64,000 nt of DNA from Zantedeschia hybrid cultivar. Its lineage: Eukaryota; Streptophyta; Magnoliopsida; Alismatales; Araceae. Within the stretch, counting starts at the first letter, position 1; each line of letters opens with the position of its first letter. A program made the translations under genes and the position numbers. Positions 21,558 through 33,645 of the stretch are shown piece after piece. The notes under the pieces are model-generated. The model was not told where the DNA came from and did no database searches. It was given only the letters and a program-made list of their open reading frames with translations. The DNA lies in contig JARZZO010000016.1 of the NCBI GenBank assembly GCA_030544215.1, forward strand, positions 40,384,001-40,448,000. The letters run 5' to 3'.

Positions 21558-23035
21558 ATATCTCATCGAACAGTTACGAGACGATCCGGCCAATATGAGA
21601 CATAGATGAGGGTGACTCCTGCCCAGTCACTTCCTCACACCGAAGGAATCCCGGCCAATCCACTGCAGGGGTCAGCCCTTCCGGCAATACTTGAGCCCGT
21701 CGTTCCTAGGAGCGACCGGGTAGAGGAACTCTCACAACAGGTAGCTACCCTCACAGCTACTGTTACCTCTCTAGCCCCTCTAAGTGACATGGTCTCGGCC
21801 ATCGCCCAGCACATGGGTCTATTGGATCAGCCGGCGAGGCCGACACCACCCCAGCCACAATACTACCGAGCTGGTCCGTTTTCAAAGGGGCAGCTAGGGC
21901 CGTCGCAAGCATTTTCCCCCAAAGGGGTCTCGGCTCATGGCGAGCCATATGGACCGTAAGGCCATATTCCACATGCAAGTCACCTGCCGACGGAGTCGGA
22001 CAACGCTTCGTCCGGCACCCATCCCACGGGAGCCGAAGGACGCTCGGCTGCCTTTACCACTGCAACTCCGGAGCTAGACTGGAGACTAAAATGAGGAAGG
22101 AGATGCAGCAAATGGTGTCCTGATCGTATGGATCACCTTTGGCCAGCACAATTTTAGAGCAAACCCCCTTCTCTCCTGAAATCCTTGCCACGGAAGTACC
22201 TTCCAACTTCAAACTGCCGAAAGGCCCTCTGTACGATGGCATGACAGACCCAGTCAGCCATTTTCAAAGATTCAATTCTTATCTTTCTATTCGGGGGGTT
22301 CCTGAGGCAATTCTCTGCCGTCTCTTCCGCCTCACCCTTGAGAAAATAGCCTCCACCTGGTTTGAAAACTTGGTCAATTATTTATTGACCAGTTCTATGA
22401 CGCCACTCGGCAATGCAAGACGTCAGCTAGTATGCTTGTCATCTGACAAGGACCAGCCGAAACCCTCTAAGACTATTTCACCAGGTTCCGGACCGAAGCA
22501 GCCCAGATTCCGAATCTGGATAGCTCCATTGCGGTCTCGGCCATGATCAGTGGCTGTGCAGACGAAGGGTGACTCAGCTCTATTAGGAAGCCACATCCTC
22601 CAACCTTCCAAGACCTAGTGGCCCGGGCTCACAAGTATATCAACCGGGAGACCCTAAAGATGTCCAAGGGCAAGAGTGCCACCGAAGCTGTGTCGGCTGC
22701 CTCTCAACCAGCAGCGCACTCACGTGTCGAAGATCAGGAACTTCCCGCAAAAGGTACAGGAGGGAAGAAGATTGGGGCCGAGAAAGGCGCCGGACTCCTC
22801 AGCATCAGCATTTGCCATTACCAACTCCTCCCTCCCAGATGCTCATAGAGGTAGAAGGCATGCTCCGCCAGCTGGAGCGCATCAAGACCGATCCTGGTCG
22901 AAGGGACTCCCAGAAATACTGCGAGTATCACCGGGAGACAGGACATTCAACGAATGAGTGCCGTCACCTTCGGGAAGAAATTGACCTCCTCATTCAGGAA
23001 GGGCACCTACCACAGTATAACCGGGTGTAGCCTCA
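21558..23035 (+). pseudogene. TatC gag, with lost start codon and stops
   Basis: Comparison with TatD shows the original start as ATA at 21558 (ATG to ATA), followed by SHRTVTRRSGQ. A coiled-coil-like stretch follows (EELSQQVATLTATVTSLAPL, 21726-21800), then the gag core in a shifted frame (ILATEVPSNFKLPKGP, DGMTDPVSHFQRF, about 22170-22280). A C-x2-H-x4-H-x4-C knuckle (CEYHRETGHSTNEC) lies at about 22920-22965. Several frameshifts and TAG/TGA stops are present. Confidence 0.85.
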
Positions 23036-23929
23036 GCAGCAGCCTCAAGGCTGGGACCCTCCAGTAGTACCAAGGCAACCTCAACCTCCGGCCAAGGATG
23101 CACCAACGCCGAAAGCCGCCTATGTGGCAAAGGCATTGCATCAACGACCCAGCGCCGGATCTATCATGGTAATATCTAGGGGGACAGGAGAAGCTTCTCG
23201 TCGGCGGCATCATGACGAGACATCTTCGGACGTCGCGACAGTCGGCATGGAGCCAAAACGTTCCCATCAGGAAGATATCACCTTCGGCCGGGATGATCTC
23301 GAAGACGTCCAAGCCCTATACGACGATGCTCTCGTCGTGAATGCTGTAATGAAAAACTACGATGTTCATATCTTTGTTGATAATGGGAGTGCACCTAATG
23401 TGCTTTTCTATGACTGTTTCTTGAAACTTGGACTGACAGAAGCCGATATGAAGGCTCATCGGGGACCTTTGTTTGGCTTCAATGGCGCCCCGTGCCGAGT
23501 AGAAGGCATTGTCTGACTACCCGTAACCTTCAGTACGGCTCCGAAATAGGTAACTGTGAAAACCGACTTTGCAGTCGTGAAAGTTGACTCGACTTACAAC
23601 GCAATCTTCGGTCGGAGGCTGATCGGAGGAATAGGTGTTGTACCTTCGCCTACCATCAAAAGCTGAAGTTCCATACTAGCCATGGAGTCGGCGAAGCTAA
23701 AGGTAATCAGGAAGTGGCCGGGCACTGTTATATGATTTCAGTGAAGGGCAAAGCCGCGGCCGAGCCCCTTTCAATTGAGTTTACGGTCGAGGCCTCCCCG
23801 GGTCAAGAACTGGTAATTGTTCCATTCCCAAGAGGTAAAGGCTGAACCCTGTTGATAGGCTCCGGTCTTGAGAAAGCCGAAGCCAAAAGATTGATTGAAT
23901 TTTTGAAGGAGAATCTTGACGTCTTCGAT
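23036..23929 (+). pseudogene. TatC protease region
   Basis: The frame 23124-23516 has ITFGRDDLEDVQ, then the active site FVDNGSAPNVLF (about 23378-23410), the DNGS form usual in this lineage, and FGFNGAPCRVEGI. It continues after a stop with FAVVKVDSTYNAIFGRR. The stretch 23740-23930 links to RT and is broken by frame changes. Confidence 0.8.
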
Positions 23930-24983
23930 GGCCCCTTCGGACATACCGCGAGTCGATCCAAAGGTAGCCAAGCACCACCTACATGTTAATCCGAATCACC
24001 CTCTGTTCAAGTAAAAGCGGCGCACCTTCAACCAGGAGAGAAGAATGGTGATCCAACACGAAGGGCAGAAAGGCCTGGACGTAGGACATCTCAAGAAAGT
24101 TTATCATCCTGAATGGATTGCCAACGTGGTGATAGTACCTAAGAAGGACGGTAAGTGGCGGATGTGCATGGATTTCACTAACCTTAACAAGGCTTGTTCG
24201 ATGGATAGCTTCCCCCTGCCTCGGATGGATCAAATGGTAGATGCCACCTTCGGCCACGAACTGCTCAGCTTCCTCAATGCCTACTTGGGGTACCATCAGA
24301 TCCAGATGCATCCGGAAGACGAAGACAAAACAAGCTTCACCACCGGCCTTGGCTTATATTACCTCACCCGAATGCCTTTTGGCTTAAAAAATGCGGGAGC
24401 AACTTATCAGCGCCTCGTCAACAAGATGTTTGCCGCCCAGCTAGGCCAGAACATGGAAGTGTACATTGATGATATGTTGGTAAAAAGCCGAATATCATTT
24501 AACCATTTGCCCGATTTGGCCGAGACCTTCTCAACACTGTGCAGGTACGAAATGAAGTTGAATCCTACAAAATGTGCCTTCGGCGTGGCCTCCAAAACGT
24601 TTCTTGGCTATATGGTTACTCGTCGAGGAGTAGAGCCTAATCCTGCGAAGAACTCGGCCATCCTTCAAATGCGCCCTCCAGCCAACGTTCAATAGCGACA
24701 ACGACTCAGCGGACGAGTAGCTGCTCTGAGCCGCTTCATGCCTAGGGCGGCGGACCGTTGCTTTCCCTTCTTCAAACTACTAAAGAAGACAGACTTCTTC
24801 TTATGGACAAACGAGTTCCAGTCGACATTTGAACAGCTCAAGGCTTATCTCTCTGAAGTTCCCATCCTCTCAAAGCCTATCGAAGGAGAGCAACTATCTG
24901 GCTGCATCCTAAGCTACTTTAGGTGTTGTCCTTGTTCGGGAGGAAGACAGCGTTCAGAAGCCTGTCTATTACATCAGTCGAGC
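23930..24983 (+). pseudogene. TatC reverse transcriptase and start of RNase H (part 1)
   Basis: The frame 24045-24695 has VVIVPKKDGKWRMCMDFTNLNKAC, MPFGLKNAGATYQRLV, the catalytic YIDDMLVKS, and FLGYMVTRRG. After a stop at 24693 the connection and RNase H begin (FFKLLKKTDFFLW, PILSKP). The frame ends YYISR at 24983, where ChrB is inserted, and resumes at 32006 with the next residues of the same motif. Confidence 0.88.
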
Positions 24984-27720
24984 TGTAACGACCCGCTGAT
25001 ACCAACTGTAACGACCCGCCATCCTATGACCGGAGACCCGGTCACTAAATGGATGTCGGCCCATTAACTGCGGGTTCACACCCGGATCTCATACAACACG
25101 TCTGGAGGAGTAAGCGCTAAACATGGCTAAATATAACAATCACACGGACTACAAAGGTAAACGAGTGCGCAGAAAGGGAAATAACAATGTCCGTATACAG
25201 TCCAACAATAATTACATGGTCCAACAAATTAAATAAGTACAGGCAGAAGGAAAGTACAACAACATCGGGGCATACCCCGGAACTGAGACAGCTGCTAGTC
25301 CGCACACCAAGAAGGCACCACACACTACCACATGCCGCGAGGTCCACACCTGAAACCGCAGGGAGTGAGCCACACCAGAATTGGGCTCAGTAGGGATCAT
25401 CCGATCCCCTGCCTCCCACTCACACACCCACAAGTGTAACAACACAGATATTTGGCAATTAAGTAAAGCAGTAAACACCGCACCTAAATCTGATAAGAAA
25501 CGTACGATAAGCAGTGTAGCAAGAACAGTTCTAAGCAACCCGAAGAACCCAACACAGAGTCACGTCTCACAGCCAAAGTCCACAAAGCGACTGAACCACA
25601 CTGTCGACCGAAGTCAAACGTCGCCTCCCAACACTACCACCACTGCTCACGCCTGTCCACCCCTACAGTGTTCCGGGGCACTATAGGGTGAGGCAGTGAG
25701 CCAAACTAGGACTAGCTGGAACCAGTGTACCGCCACTGTCAGCTACGTGTGCACACAAGTAGTCTAGACTACTGTCCTACCGTCCGGATTGCCTCCACGC
25801 TAGGCCTCAGCGCTTCAGGAGGGCCATGGGGACCGGCGAACCCCCGTCAAGCCGAAGCTACAGGAACTACCCACAACCCTAACCTCCCGGGCTGCGTCAG
25901 GCCAAAGGGCTAAGGGTACCACTCGTAACCTTGATCAAAGGTCACATTAGGCCCAGTGGCTACAGGGGTAAAACACTCCACAACCAGCTCCACAGCAAGA
26001 AACGCGCCGGAAGCTGCCACGACAAACAGGGAAACCCGACCCGCTAAGGCCAAGCAGCAACCCCTCGGATAGCGCACCAGCTACTCCGCCCCGACGGGCT
26101 CAAGGTGGTTCTGCTTCCCTCAGCCAAAGGTAAACCACAACATGTACCCCTCCTCCCACCGGTACGGCACAATGCCTCACAGACACCATGGCCCTTTCCC
26201 CACCGGCCTATGGTGACAAACGTAAACCACAGTCATACCGATCCACAGTCGTATAAGCACACACACACATAAACATGATGTAATTCCATTCACACAGAAG
26301 TCCTTAGTCTCAATGTACAACGTAAAGCATGCCTTTGAACCGTCCAACAGTAAGACACACATTAAAACCAGCATTAGACAGTTCTGTCTTGAATCGCGTC
26401 GACCGAGGTCGACGCCATTCAAGCCCCTTAGACAGGTTCATTTAATAGCTAGATTATTCCTTGAAACGCGTCGTCATAGGGAGTCGCCCTTTAAAACGCG
26501 TCCACGTCCACCGACGCCATTCACATCGAAATCCCAGATTTACATACCCTCACTCGGGGTGATTTCCTGCCTAAATGGCGTCATGATGGCCCGACGTCCT
26601 TTCGAAAAGGCGTCGTCCATCCATGACGTCATTTAGCGTCAGAACCCCTATTTCGTGAAACCCCGAATCAGGGAGGTTTCTGCCCTAAAAGGCGTCGTAC
26701 TGCCCTGACGCCTTTTGAAAGGCGTCGACCAGGCACGACGCCGTTTAGCGCCAGAAACCTGGTTCCCTGGTTCGAACCGAGGGTTTCTCCCTTAACCCCA
26801 AACACCCCGAAAAAGCCCCAAAACAAGAAGGGGAGGAAGAGGAATTCAACCACCACAAACATGCTACGAATCCACGATCACAAGTACAACCATTCCCACA
26901 AGGAAACCCCCCTAAACATGCTCAATCTAGCCCAAACACGTCATGTCATGCCAAGGAAAACACGAACAACACATGCAAGGTTCGTCCCCCTACCGGTTCT
27001 TGAACTCCTCCAAGCTCCTCGCCGCCGACCCGCCGCACCGCAGACTGCCGCCGGTACCCTCGAGGACGCCGCCACTCCGCCGGGACGTCGGCCGCCGTCC
27101 GGAGAAGGGAACGCCACGAAGGAGGTGGTGGAGGTAGAGGTGAGAGGTAAGGAGGCTATAGAGTGATGGAAGAGGAAGAAGAGGAAGGGAAGGGAGGAAG
27201 GAGGGCGGAGGGAACGGAGAGGGCGAAGAGAGAGAGGGTGAAGGCGAAAATGAGGGAAAGAAGGGGAGGCTCGCCTGGGTCAATCTGAATCTAGCTAAAA
27301 CGCGTCGATCGAGGCAGACGCCAATCAGTCTGACAGGACGGGCCGTACTGACAGCGCTCTGAAACGCGTCGCTCACCGTGGACGCCGTTCAGACGACAGG
27401 ACAGGCCGTACTGACAACGCTCTGGCGCCGCACCCTGATACCGCAGGGTCACAGTCTGAATCGCGTCGACCAACCTGGACGCTATTCAGACGATGTGACA
27501 GGGGCCGTACTCTCGTGGCCCGAAACCCGCCCACGTGGCACACACGTGGCACAACAGCAAGCAGACCTAAATGGCGTCCACACACCCTGACGCCTTTTGA
27601 AAGGCGTCGAGCAGTGCAGACGTCATTCAGTCTGAACTCTCAAGACCCCCTCCAGGGTCCAAACCAGGGGATCCGGCCCGAACCTGACTTGAATACAGAA
27701 CCCGAAACCTCAGTCCTTAC
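24984..27720 (-). repeat. ChrB 3' LTR
   Basis: In plus reading it begins tgtaacgacccgctgatacc and ends cctcagtccttaca. It holds 12 GCGTC-N10-GACGC modules in its U3 half and an extra 23-bp PBS-containing segment at its U5 end. It is flanked on the right by the pyrimidine tract that is the complement of the PPT. Confidence 0.93.
26390..27630. repeat. GCGTC-N10-GACGC modules in ChrB 3' LTR (12 copies)
   Basis: The left boxes begin at 26396, 26468, 26498, 26578, 26610, 26692, 26722, 27302, 27366, 27463, 27574 and 27604. In every copy 10 bases separate the boxes. Doublets at 26468/26498, 26692/26722 and 27574/27604 have a second 10-base gap (such as cttttgaaag) between modules. The second module has GTCGC as its right box. 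Confidence 0.9.
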
Positions 27721-27740
27721 ATTCTCCCCCCCTTAAAAGA
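27721..27740 (-). promoter_or_regulatory. ChrB polypurine tract
   Basis: The minus strand reads AAGAATTTTCT-like sequence followed by AAGGGGGG directly before the LTR start TGTAAGGACTG. The G run borders the LTR as a plus-strand primer should. Confidence 0.8.
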
Positions 27741-28098
27741 ATTTCGTCCTCGAAATTTGCAACCGCTCAACGCTCAACTCGGCTAACCATCACATGCCAA
27801 CACACCGATCACAACGATCATCCTCACCAATCACACACACAAGGCTTCACATAATTAGCCAATCACATTCACATCACGCTAACCAAGATTCTCGATTCTG
27901 ACAAAAAGCTGAAAGATCAAAATAACCACACTAGCAAGGTACATCTCACACAACCGATTCTCCACCAAACTCAAATATATAAAAGCGCCACAAGAGTTCT
28001 CAACCACCTCTGAATAAGACAAGATAAAAGTGCTCATCTAGCACAGCCTCTCGGACCCCCACAAAGAGACGCGACTCCACTCACGCCTCGAACACCTA
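27741..28098 (-). other. ChrB interior between gag and PPT, no gene
   Basis: About 360 bp of AT-rich non-coding sequence stand where protease, RT, RNase H and integrase would be. No pol motif was found on either strand. This is the scar of the deletion that made the element gag-only. Confidence 0.7.
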
Positions 28099-29115
28099 CT
28101 ATCCGCTCGGCTCCTGACCTGCCTTATTCTTCTGGGGACAATTTCTCAGAAAATGCCCCTTCTTACCACAGCCAAAACAGCCACTAGTGACCAATGGACA
28201 CGTCCGACTGCCATGATGACCACCACAATGGGAACAATGACCTGCCGCATCCCGTCTCGCTCCCTACTGCCTGCTAGCCACAGACTGCATCTGATGAATC
28301 GGACCGTCTCTGCCTTCACCATAAGGCATCTCTTGGGACTTGAACTCAAGGGAACTCGGACCGCTTGACGAAAAGATCGTTGATCTGCTCCTGCCTTGCT
28401 GCTTCCCTCGTGCCGAATGCTCCAATTCTCTCGCCATCTGCTGGAATTGAGTCTCCACCGCTGCCGCGCATCGTGCTGCTGACGCTAGATCTCTACAATG
28501 CTGAGATGCCACCATTGACCTCAGATCATACCGAAGTCCGCCCACAAATCTCTCTGTTCTAAATTCCTCGTGCTCAGATATATGTGGTACGAATCTTCCA
28601 AGAGCCACAAACTTCGCTTGGTATTCTAAAACCGACATATCATTCTGTACCAATTCCATAAACTCCATTTCCTTCGTCTTCCGAACGTGCCTCGGAAAGT
28701 ACTGTCCACTAAACTCTTTCACAAATAACTCCCAAGGAATCTCTCTCAAGGACCTGTCTGCAAACATCATCCCTCTGGTAGCGACCCACCACTCATATGC
28801 ATTGTCCTTCAATAAGTAAGTCGCCAACAAGGTCTTGTCATTCTCAGCACATTCAAGAACATCAAATGCCTTCTCCATTTCCTTAATCCAAAGGGCTGCC
28901 TCGTCTGGGACTGGCCGACCTGTGAAAGAAGGGGTCTTCAACTTCAAAAACCGCTCCAATATCGTAGACTGACCGTCTCGGGAATTGGATCCCTCACATC
29001 CAACTCCTTGCTGGTATCTAGACGTTGCCCCAATCATAGCTTCCCTGAAATAATCCACATTATGCCCTTCTGCCCTCGAACCACGAGCCAACGGAACTCT
29101 CCTCTTCGGTGCCAT
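28099..29115 (-). CDS. ChrB gag (one internal stop)
   Basis: From the ATG at 29115 (MAPKRRVPLARG) the frame is open to a TAG at 28264-28266, then continues in the same frame to 28099. Features are RFLKLKTPSFTGRP, WIKEMEKAFDVLEC, the NAYEWW block, EFSGQYFPRHVRKTKEMEF and SVLEYQAKFVALGRF, then two knuckles: CSHCGGHHGSRTC, and CFGCGKKGHFLRNC at about 28120-28165. The single TAG stands in Arg-Gln-Gln context, a probable CAG change. Gag forms the particle and binds RNA through the knuckles. It is 338 codons including the stop and was the only protein of this element. Confidence 0.88.
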
Positions 29116-29253
29116 CACTACCCCACAACACGCAAATCGAACAAAAACACGTCAAAACCTACCAATCTACACCAGCAGCCATCGCCTGTACAGACTCATA
29201 CTTATTGTTGGACTATAATATCTAACCTAGTTTACCACATACTCGACCAGACT

Positions 29254-29267
29254 GAGCTCTGATACCA
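29254..29267 (-). promoter_or_regulatory. ChrB primer-binding site (initiator tRNA-Met)
   Basis: The minus strand reads TGGTATCAGAGCTC, two bases from the 5' LTR end. A truncated second copy (GGTATCAGC) lies inside the LTR end itself. Confidence 0.88.
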
Positions 29268-29269
29268 AC

Positions 29270-32005
29270 TGTAACGACCCGCTGATACCAACTGTAACGA
29301 CCCGCCATCCTATGACCGGAGACCCGGTCACTAAATGGATGTCGGCCCATTAACTGCGGGTTCACACCCGGATCTCATACAACACGTCTAGAGGAGTAAG
29401 CGCTAAACATGGCTAAATATAACAATCACACGGACTACAAAGGTAAACGAGTGCGCAGAAAGGGAAATAACAATGTCCGTATACAGTCCAACAATAATTA
29501 CATGGTCCAACAAATTAAATAAGTACAGGCAGAAAGAAAGTACAACAACATCGGGGCATACCCCGGAACTGAGACAGCTGCTGGTCCGCACACCAAGAAG
29601 GCACCACACACTACCACACGCCGCGAGGTCCACACCTGAAACCGCAGGGAGTGAGCCACACCAGAATTGGGCTCAGTAGGGATCATCCGATCCCCTACCT
29701 CCCACTCACACACCCACAAGTGTAACAACACAGATATTTGGCAATTAAGTAAAGCAGTAAACACAGCACCTAAATCTGATAAGAAACATACGATAAGCAG
29801 TGTAGCAAGAACAGTTCTAAGCAACCCGAAGAACCCAACACAGAGTCACGTCTCACAGCCAAAGTCCACAAAGTGACTGAACCACACTGTCGACCGAAGT
29901 CAAACGTCGCCTCTCAACACTACCACCACTGCTCACGCCTGTCCACCCCTACAGTGTTCCGAGGCACTGTAGGGTGAGGCAGTGAGCCAAACTAGGACTA
30001 GCTGGAACCAGTGTACCGCCACTGTCAGCTACGTATGCACACAAGCAGTCTAGACTACTGTCCTACCGTCCGGATTGCCTCCACGCTAGGCCTCGGTGCT
30101 TCAGGAGGGCCATGGGGACCGGCGAACCCCCGTCAAGCCGAAGCTACAGGAACTACCCACAACCCTAACCTCCCGGGCTGCGTCAGGCCAAAGGGCTAAG
30201 GGTACCACTCGTAACCTTGATCAAAGGTCACATCAGGCCCAGTGGTTACAGGGGTAAAACACTCCACAACCAGCTCCACAGCAAGAAACGCGCCGGAAGC
30301 TGCCACGACAAACAGGGAAACCCGACCCGCTGAGGCCAAGCAGCAACCCCTCGGATAGCGCACCAGCTACTCCGCCCCGACGGGCTCAAGGTGGTTCTGC
30401 TTCCCTCAGCCAAAGGTAAACCACAACATGTACCCCTCCTCCCACCGGTACGGCACAATGCCTCACAGACACCATGGCCCTTTCCCCACCGGCCCATGGT
30501 GACAAACGTAAACCACAGTCATACCGATCCACAGTCGTATAAGCACACACACACATAAACATGATGTAATTCCATTCACACAGAAGTCCTTAGTCTCAAT
30601 GTACAACGTAAAGCATGCCTTTGAACCGTCCAATAGTAAGACACACATTAAAACCAGCATTAGACAGTTCTGTCTTGAATCGCGTCGACCGAGGTCGACG
30701 CCATTCAAGCCCCTCAGACAGGTTCATTTAATAGCCAGATTATTCCTTGAAACGCGTCGTCATAGGGAGTCGCCCTTTAAAACGCGTCCACGTCCACCGA
30801 CGCCATTCACATCGAAATCCCAAATTTACATACCCTCACTCGGGGTGATTTCCTGCCTAAATGGCGTCATGATGGCCCGACGTCCTTTCGAAAAGGCGTC
30901 GTCCATCCATGACGTCATTTAGCGTCAGAACCCCTATTTCGTGAAACCCCGAATCAGGGAGGTTTCTGCCCTAAAAGGCGTCGTACTGCCCTGACGCCCT
31001 TTGAAAGGCGTCGACCAGGCACGACGCCGTTTTGCGCCAGAAACCTGGTTCCCTGGTTCGAACCGAGGGTTTCTCCCTTAACCCCAAACACCCCGAAAAA
31101 GCCCCAAAACAAGAAGGGGATGAAGAGGAATTCAACTACCACAAGCATGCTACGAATCCACGATCACAAGTACAACCATTCCCACAAGGAAACCCCCCTA
31201 AACATGCTCAATCTAGCCCAAACACGTCATGTCATGCCAAGGAAAACATGAACAACACATGCAAGGTTCGTCCCCCTACCGGTTCTTGAACTCCTCCAAG
31301 CTCCTCGCCGCCAACCCGCCGCACCGCAGACCACCGCCGGTACCCTCGAGGACGCCGCCACTCCGCCGGGACGTCGGCCGCCGTCCGGAGAAGGGAACGC
31401 CGCGAAGGAGGTGGTGGAGGTAGAGGTGAGAGGTAAGGAGGCTATGGAGTGATGGAAGAGGAAGAAGAGGAAGGGAAGGGAGGGAGGAGGGCGGAGGGAA
31501 CGGAGAGGGCGAAGAGAGAGAGGGTGAAGGCGAAAATGAGGGAAAGAAGGGGAGGCTCGCGGGGTCAATCTGAATCTAGCTAAAACGCGTCGATCGAGGC
31601 AAACGCCAATCAGTCTGACAGGACGGGCCGTACTGACAGCGCTCTGAAACGTGTCGCTCACCGCGGACGCCGTTCAGACGACAGGACAGGCCGTACTGAC
31701 AACGCTCTAGCGCCGCACCCTGACACCGCAGGATCACAGTTTGAATCGCGTCGACCAACCTGGACGCTGTTCGGACGATGTGACAGGGGCCGTACTCTCG
31801 CGGCCCGAAACCCGCCCACGTGGTGCACACGTGGCACAACAGCAAGCAGACCTAAATGGCGTCTACACACCCTGACGCCTTTTGAAAGGCATCGAACAGT
31901 GCAGACGTCATTCAGTCTGAACTCTCAAGACCCCCTCCAGGGTCCAAACCAGGGATCCGGCCCAAACCCGACCCGAATACAGAACCCGAAACCTCAATCC
32001 TTACA
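29270..32005 (-). repeat. ChrB 5' LTR
   Basis: A 2736-bp partner of 24984-27720, nearly identical throughout. It carries the same 23-bp U5 extension (inner terminus at 29293). The outer end at 32005 is followed by the target duplication CGAGC. Confidence 0.93.
30675..31915. repeat. GCGTC-N10-GACGC modules in ChrB 5' LTR (12 copies)
   Basis: These match the 12 modules of the 3' LTR, shifted by about 4286 bp (first left box at 30682). A few boxes carry single transitions relative to the other LTR, such as GCATC for GCGTC at 31889; the 10-base spacing is unchanged. Confidence 0.88.
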
Positions 32006-32420
32006 CGAGCACTTCACGAAGCAGTGCTTCAATACCTAGTACTGGAGAAGTTAGCCTTGGCCTTAGTCGCGTCTGCCAGAAGGCTTCGGCCTTACTTCCT
32101 CGCGCATCCAGTAAAAGTACTTACTAATCAACCCTTGTGGCAAGTTCTTTCTCGGCCAGAGGTGTCAGGAAGGCTAGCCAAGTGGGCTATTGAATTGGGG
32201 GAGTTCAACATTTCTTATGGGCTGCGGGCTGCAATCAAAGCGCAAGCTCTGGTCAATTTCATTGTGGAGTTAACATCCGAAGGACCCCCGGCTCATCCTT
32301 CAAAAGAAGTAGCATCTGTCCCCGCGGAGACTTGTTTGCAAGCCAAAAATGCTTCAGCTCAAGCGCCCAATTCAACCAATAAATGGCAACTATTAGTAGA
32401 TGGGTCCGCCGGCTCCTCGG
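32006..32420 (+). pseudogene. TatC RNase H, continued (part 2)
   Basis: The frame 32024-32425 continues RT-linked RNase H after ChrB: EAVLQYLVLEKLALAL, LRPYFLAHPVKVLT, WAIELGEFNISYG. It then enters the second RNase H with LLVDGSAGSS. The frame is cut at 32420 by TatB and continues at 54668. Confidence 0.88.
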
Positions 32421-33628
32421 TGTAGCACTCAAAAAGAGTGTGTGTTCATCATGTTATCATATGTTTACTATGATTAACAATATGAAAAGAATTGTGATCG
32501 CCAGAAACTGAGGGTTTCAAGGGAAAAGTGATCGCTTATCAACCTAGCAAACTGAGAGAATGTGGGGTCTTTTGTTCCTCTCTTTCGACCAGCCGAAAGA
32601 AAAGAGTCTTCTCTTTCTTTACTCTTATTCTTCTTTTGTACCTTACACAAAAAAAATCAAATAAACAATAAAATTATGATTAGAACTAAAGTAGTGTAGT
32701 ATCTATCCTAATTAAGAATATAAACATGCAATTAAACTAAAAGGACTCACTTTTTGTATTCTTTTAAACCCCCTTAAGGAGTGTAGATTTGGAAATCATG
32801 AAGTGAGTGTATGAGATGAATTGATGCAATGAAAAACAAAAAAAAAACTATATGAAAAAGAAACTAGAAAGGAAATCGGTTGGTTTGGCCCCTTGAAAGC
32901 CTTGATCTTCTTGAGCTTCAATAGTGGAAGAGGATGAAGGAATAAGAACTCTTTCTTGTTACCCACGTTTTTCTCCCTTGAGGATCTTCAAACACCTTGT
33001 AGAGAGCTCCGAATCTTCTAAAAACCAACCTCTTTCAAAGGCCAATATCCATATATATTTATATGAAGTGATTTTAAGGTGTTTGGCCTTCAAAAGGACT
33101 CTCCTGCGGCTTGGACTTGCTCTGGACGATCATAATAAAAATTAGAAACCCTTCCAACCTTGGGAAAAGGATTATCTCGACCAAATCTTGCTTATCAGGA
33201 AACTCTTAAAATGCGTCGCTCAAGGGGGACGCCTTTTAGTTCATTAATACGGCCAAAATAGAAACAAATTCGGAAAGGGAAAATCGAAAATAATTAGGAA
33301 ACATAAAAGGCGTCTTGTATACGCGACGTGCTTTAGATAAATTAGGAAATTAACCATAATTAGAAATAGTAAACCTAAGCAGATTAGGACTTATAAGGCG
33401 TCGTGTAAGGGCGACGCTATTCAGCTAAATCCTCTTAAATTTTCAATTTTCAATTCCGAATTGATTTCTGCTAAGAATCTAAATGGCGTCGTGTATACAC
33501 GACATGATTCAACAAATTTCGAGAAAATCAATAAAAATTAATTAATTATTAAACATCATACTATTCTGGGGCATTATCATTGTGACCTGAAATTTACTCA
33601 ATATGATGTAAAAATTAGCATGTTTACA
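32421..33628 (-). repeat. TatB 3' LTR
   Basis: A 1208-bp repeat, in plus reading tgtagcactcaaaaag...gcatgtttaca. It aligns throughout with the split right LTR, including the point where CopA is inserted (gaaggaataagaac here, against gaaggaac...ggaacaagaac there). Confidence 0.92.
33205..33512. repeat. GCGTC-N10-GACGC modules in TatB 3' LTR (4 copies)
   Basis: The left boxes begin at 33213, 33310, 33398 and 33486. The right boxes are GACGC, GACGT, GACGC and GACAT. The fourth interior, gtgtatacac, is itself a palindrome. Confidence 0.85.
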
Positions 33629-33645
33629 GCTGCCCCACCTTGGCA
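33629..33645 (-). promoter_or_regulatory. TatB polypurine tract
   Basis: The minus strand reads CCAAGGTGGGGCAGC immediately before the LTR start TGTAAACATG. Confidence 0.75.

Larger units (their letters stand above)
24984..32005 (-). mobile_element. ChrB: gag-only, non-autonomous chromovirus-type gypsy element
   Basis: The 7022-bp element has LTRs of 2737 and 2736 bp and an interior of only 1549 bp that encodes gag and nothing else. The target duplication CGAGC is at 24979-24983 and 32006-32010. The minus-strand order is 5' LTR (29270-32005), PBS, gag, PPT, 3' LTR (24984-27720). LTRs differ at roughly 2 percent of positions by hand count. Lacking protease, RT and integrase, it must have been moved by proteins from a relative, in the manner of large retrotransposon derivatives. 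Confidence 0.93.
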
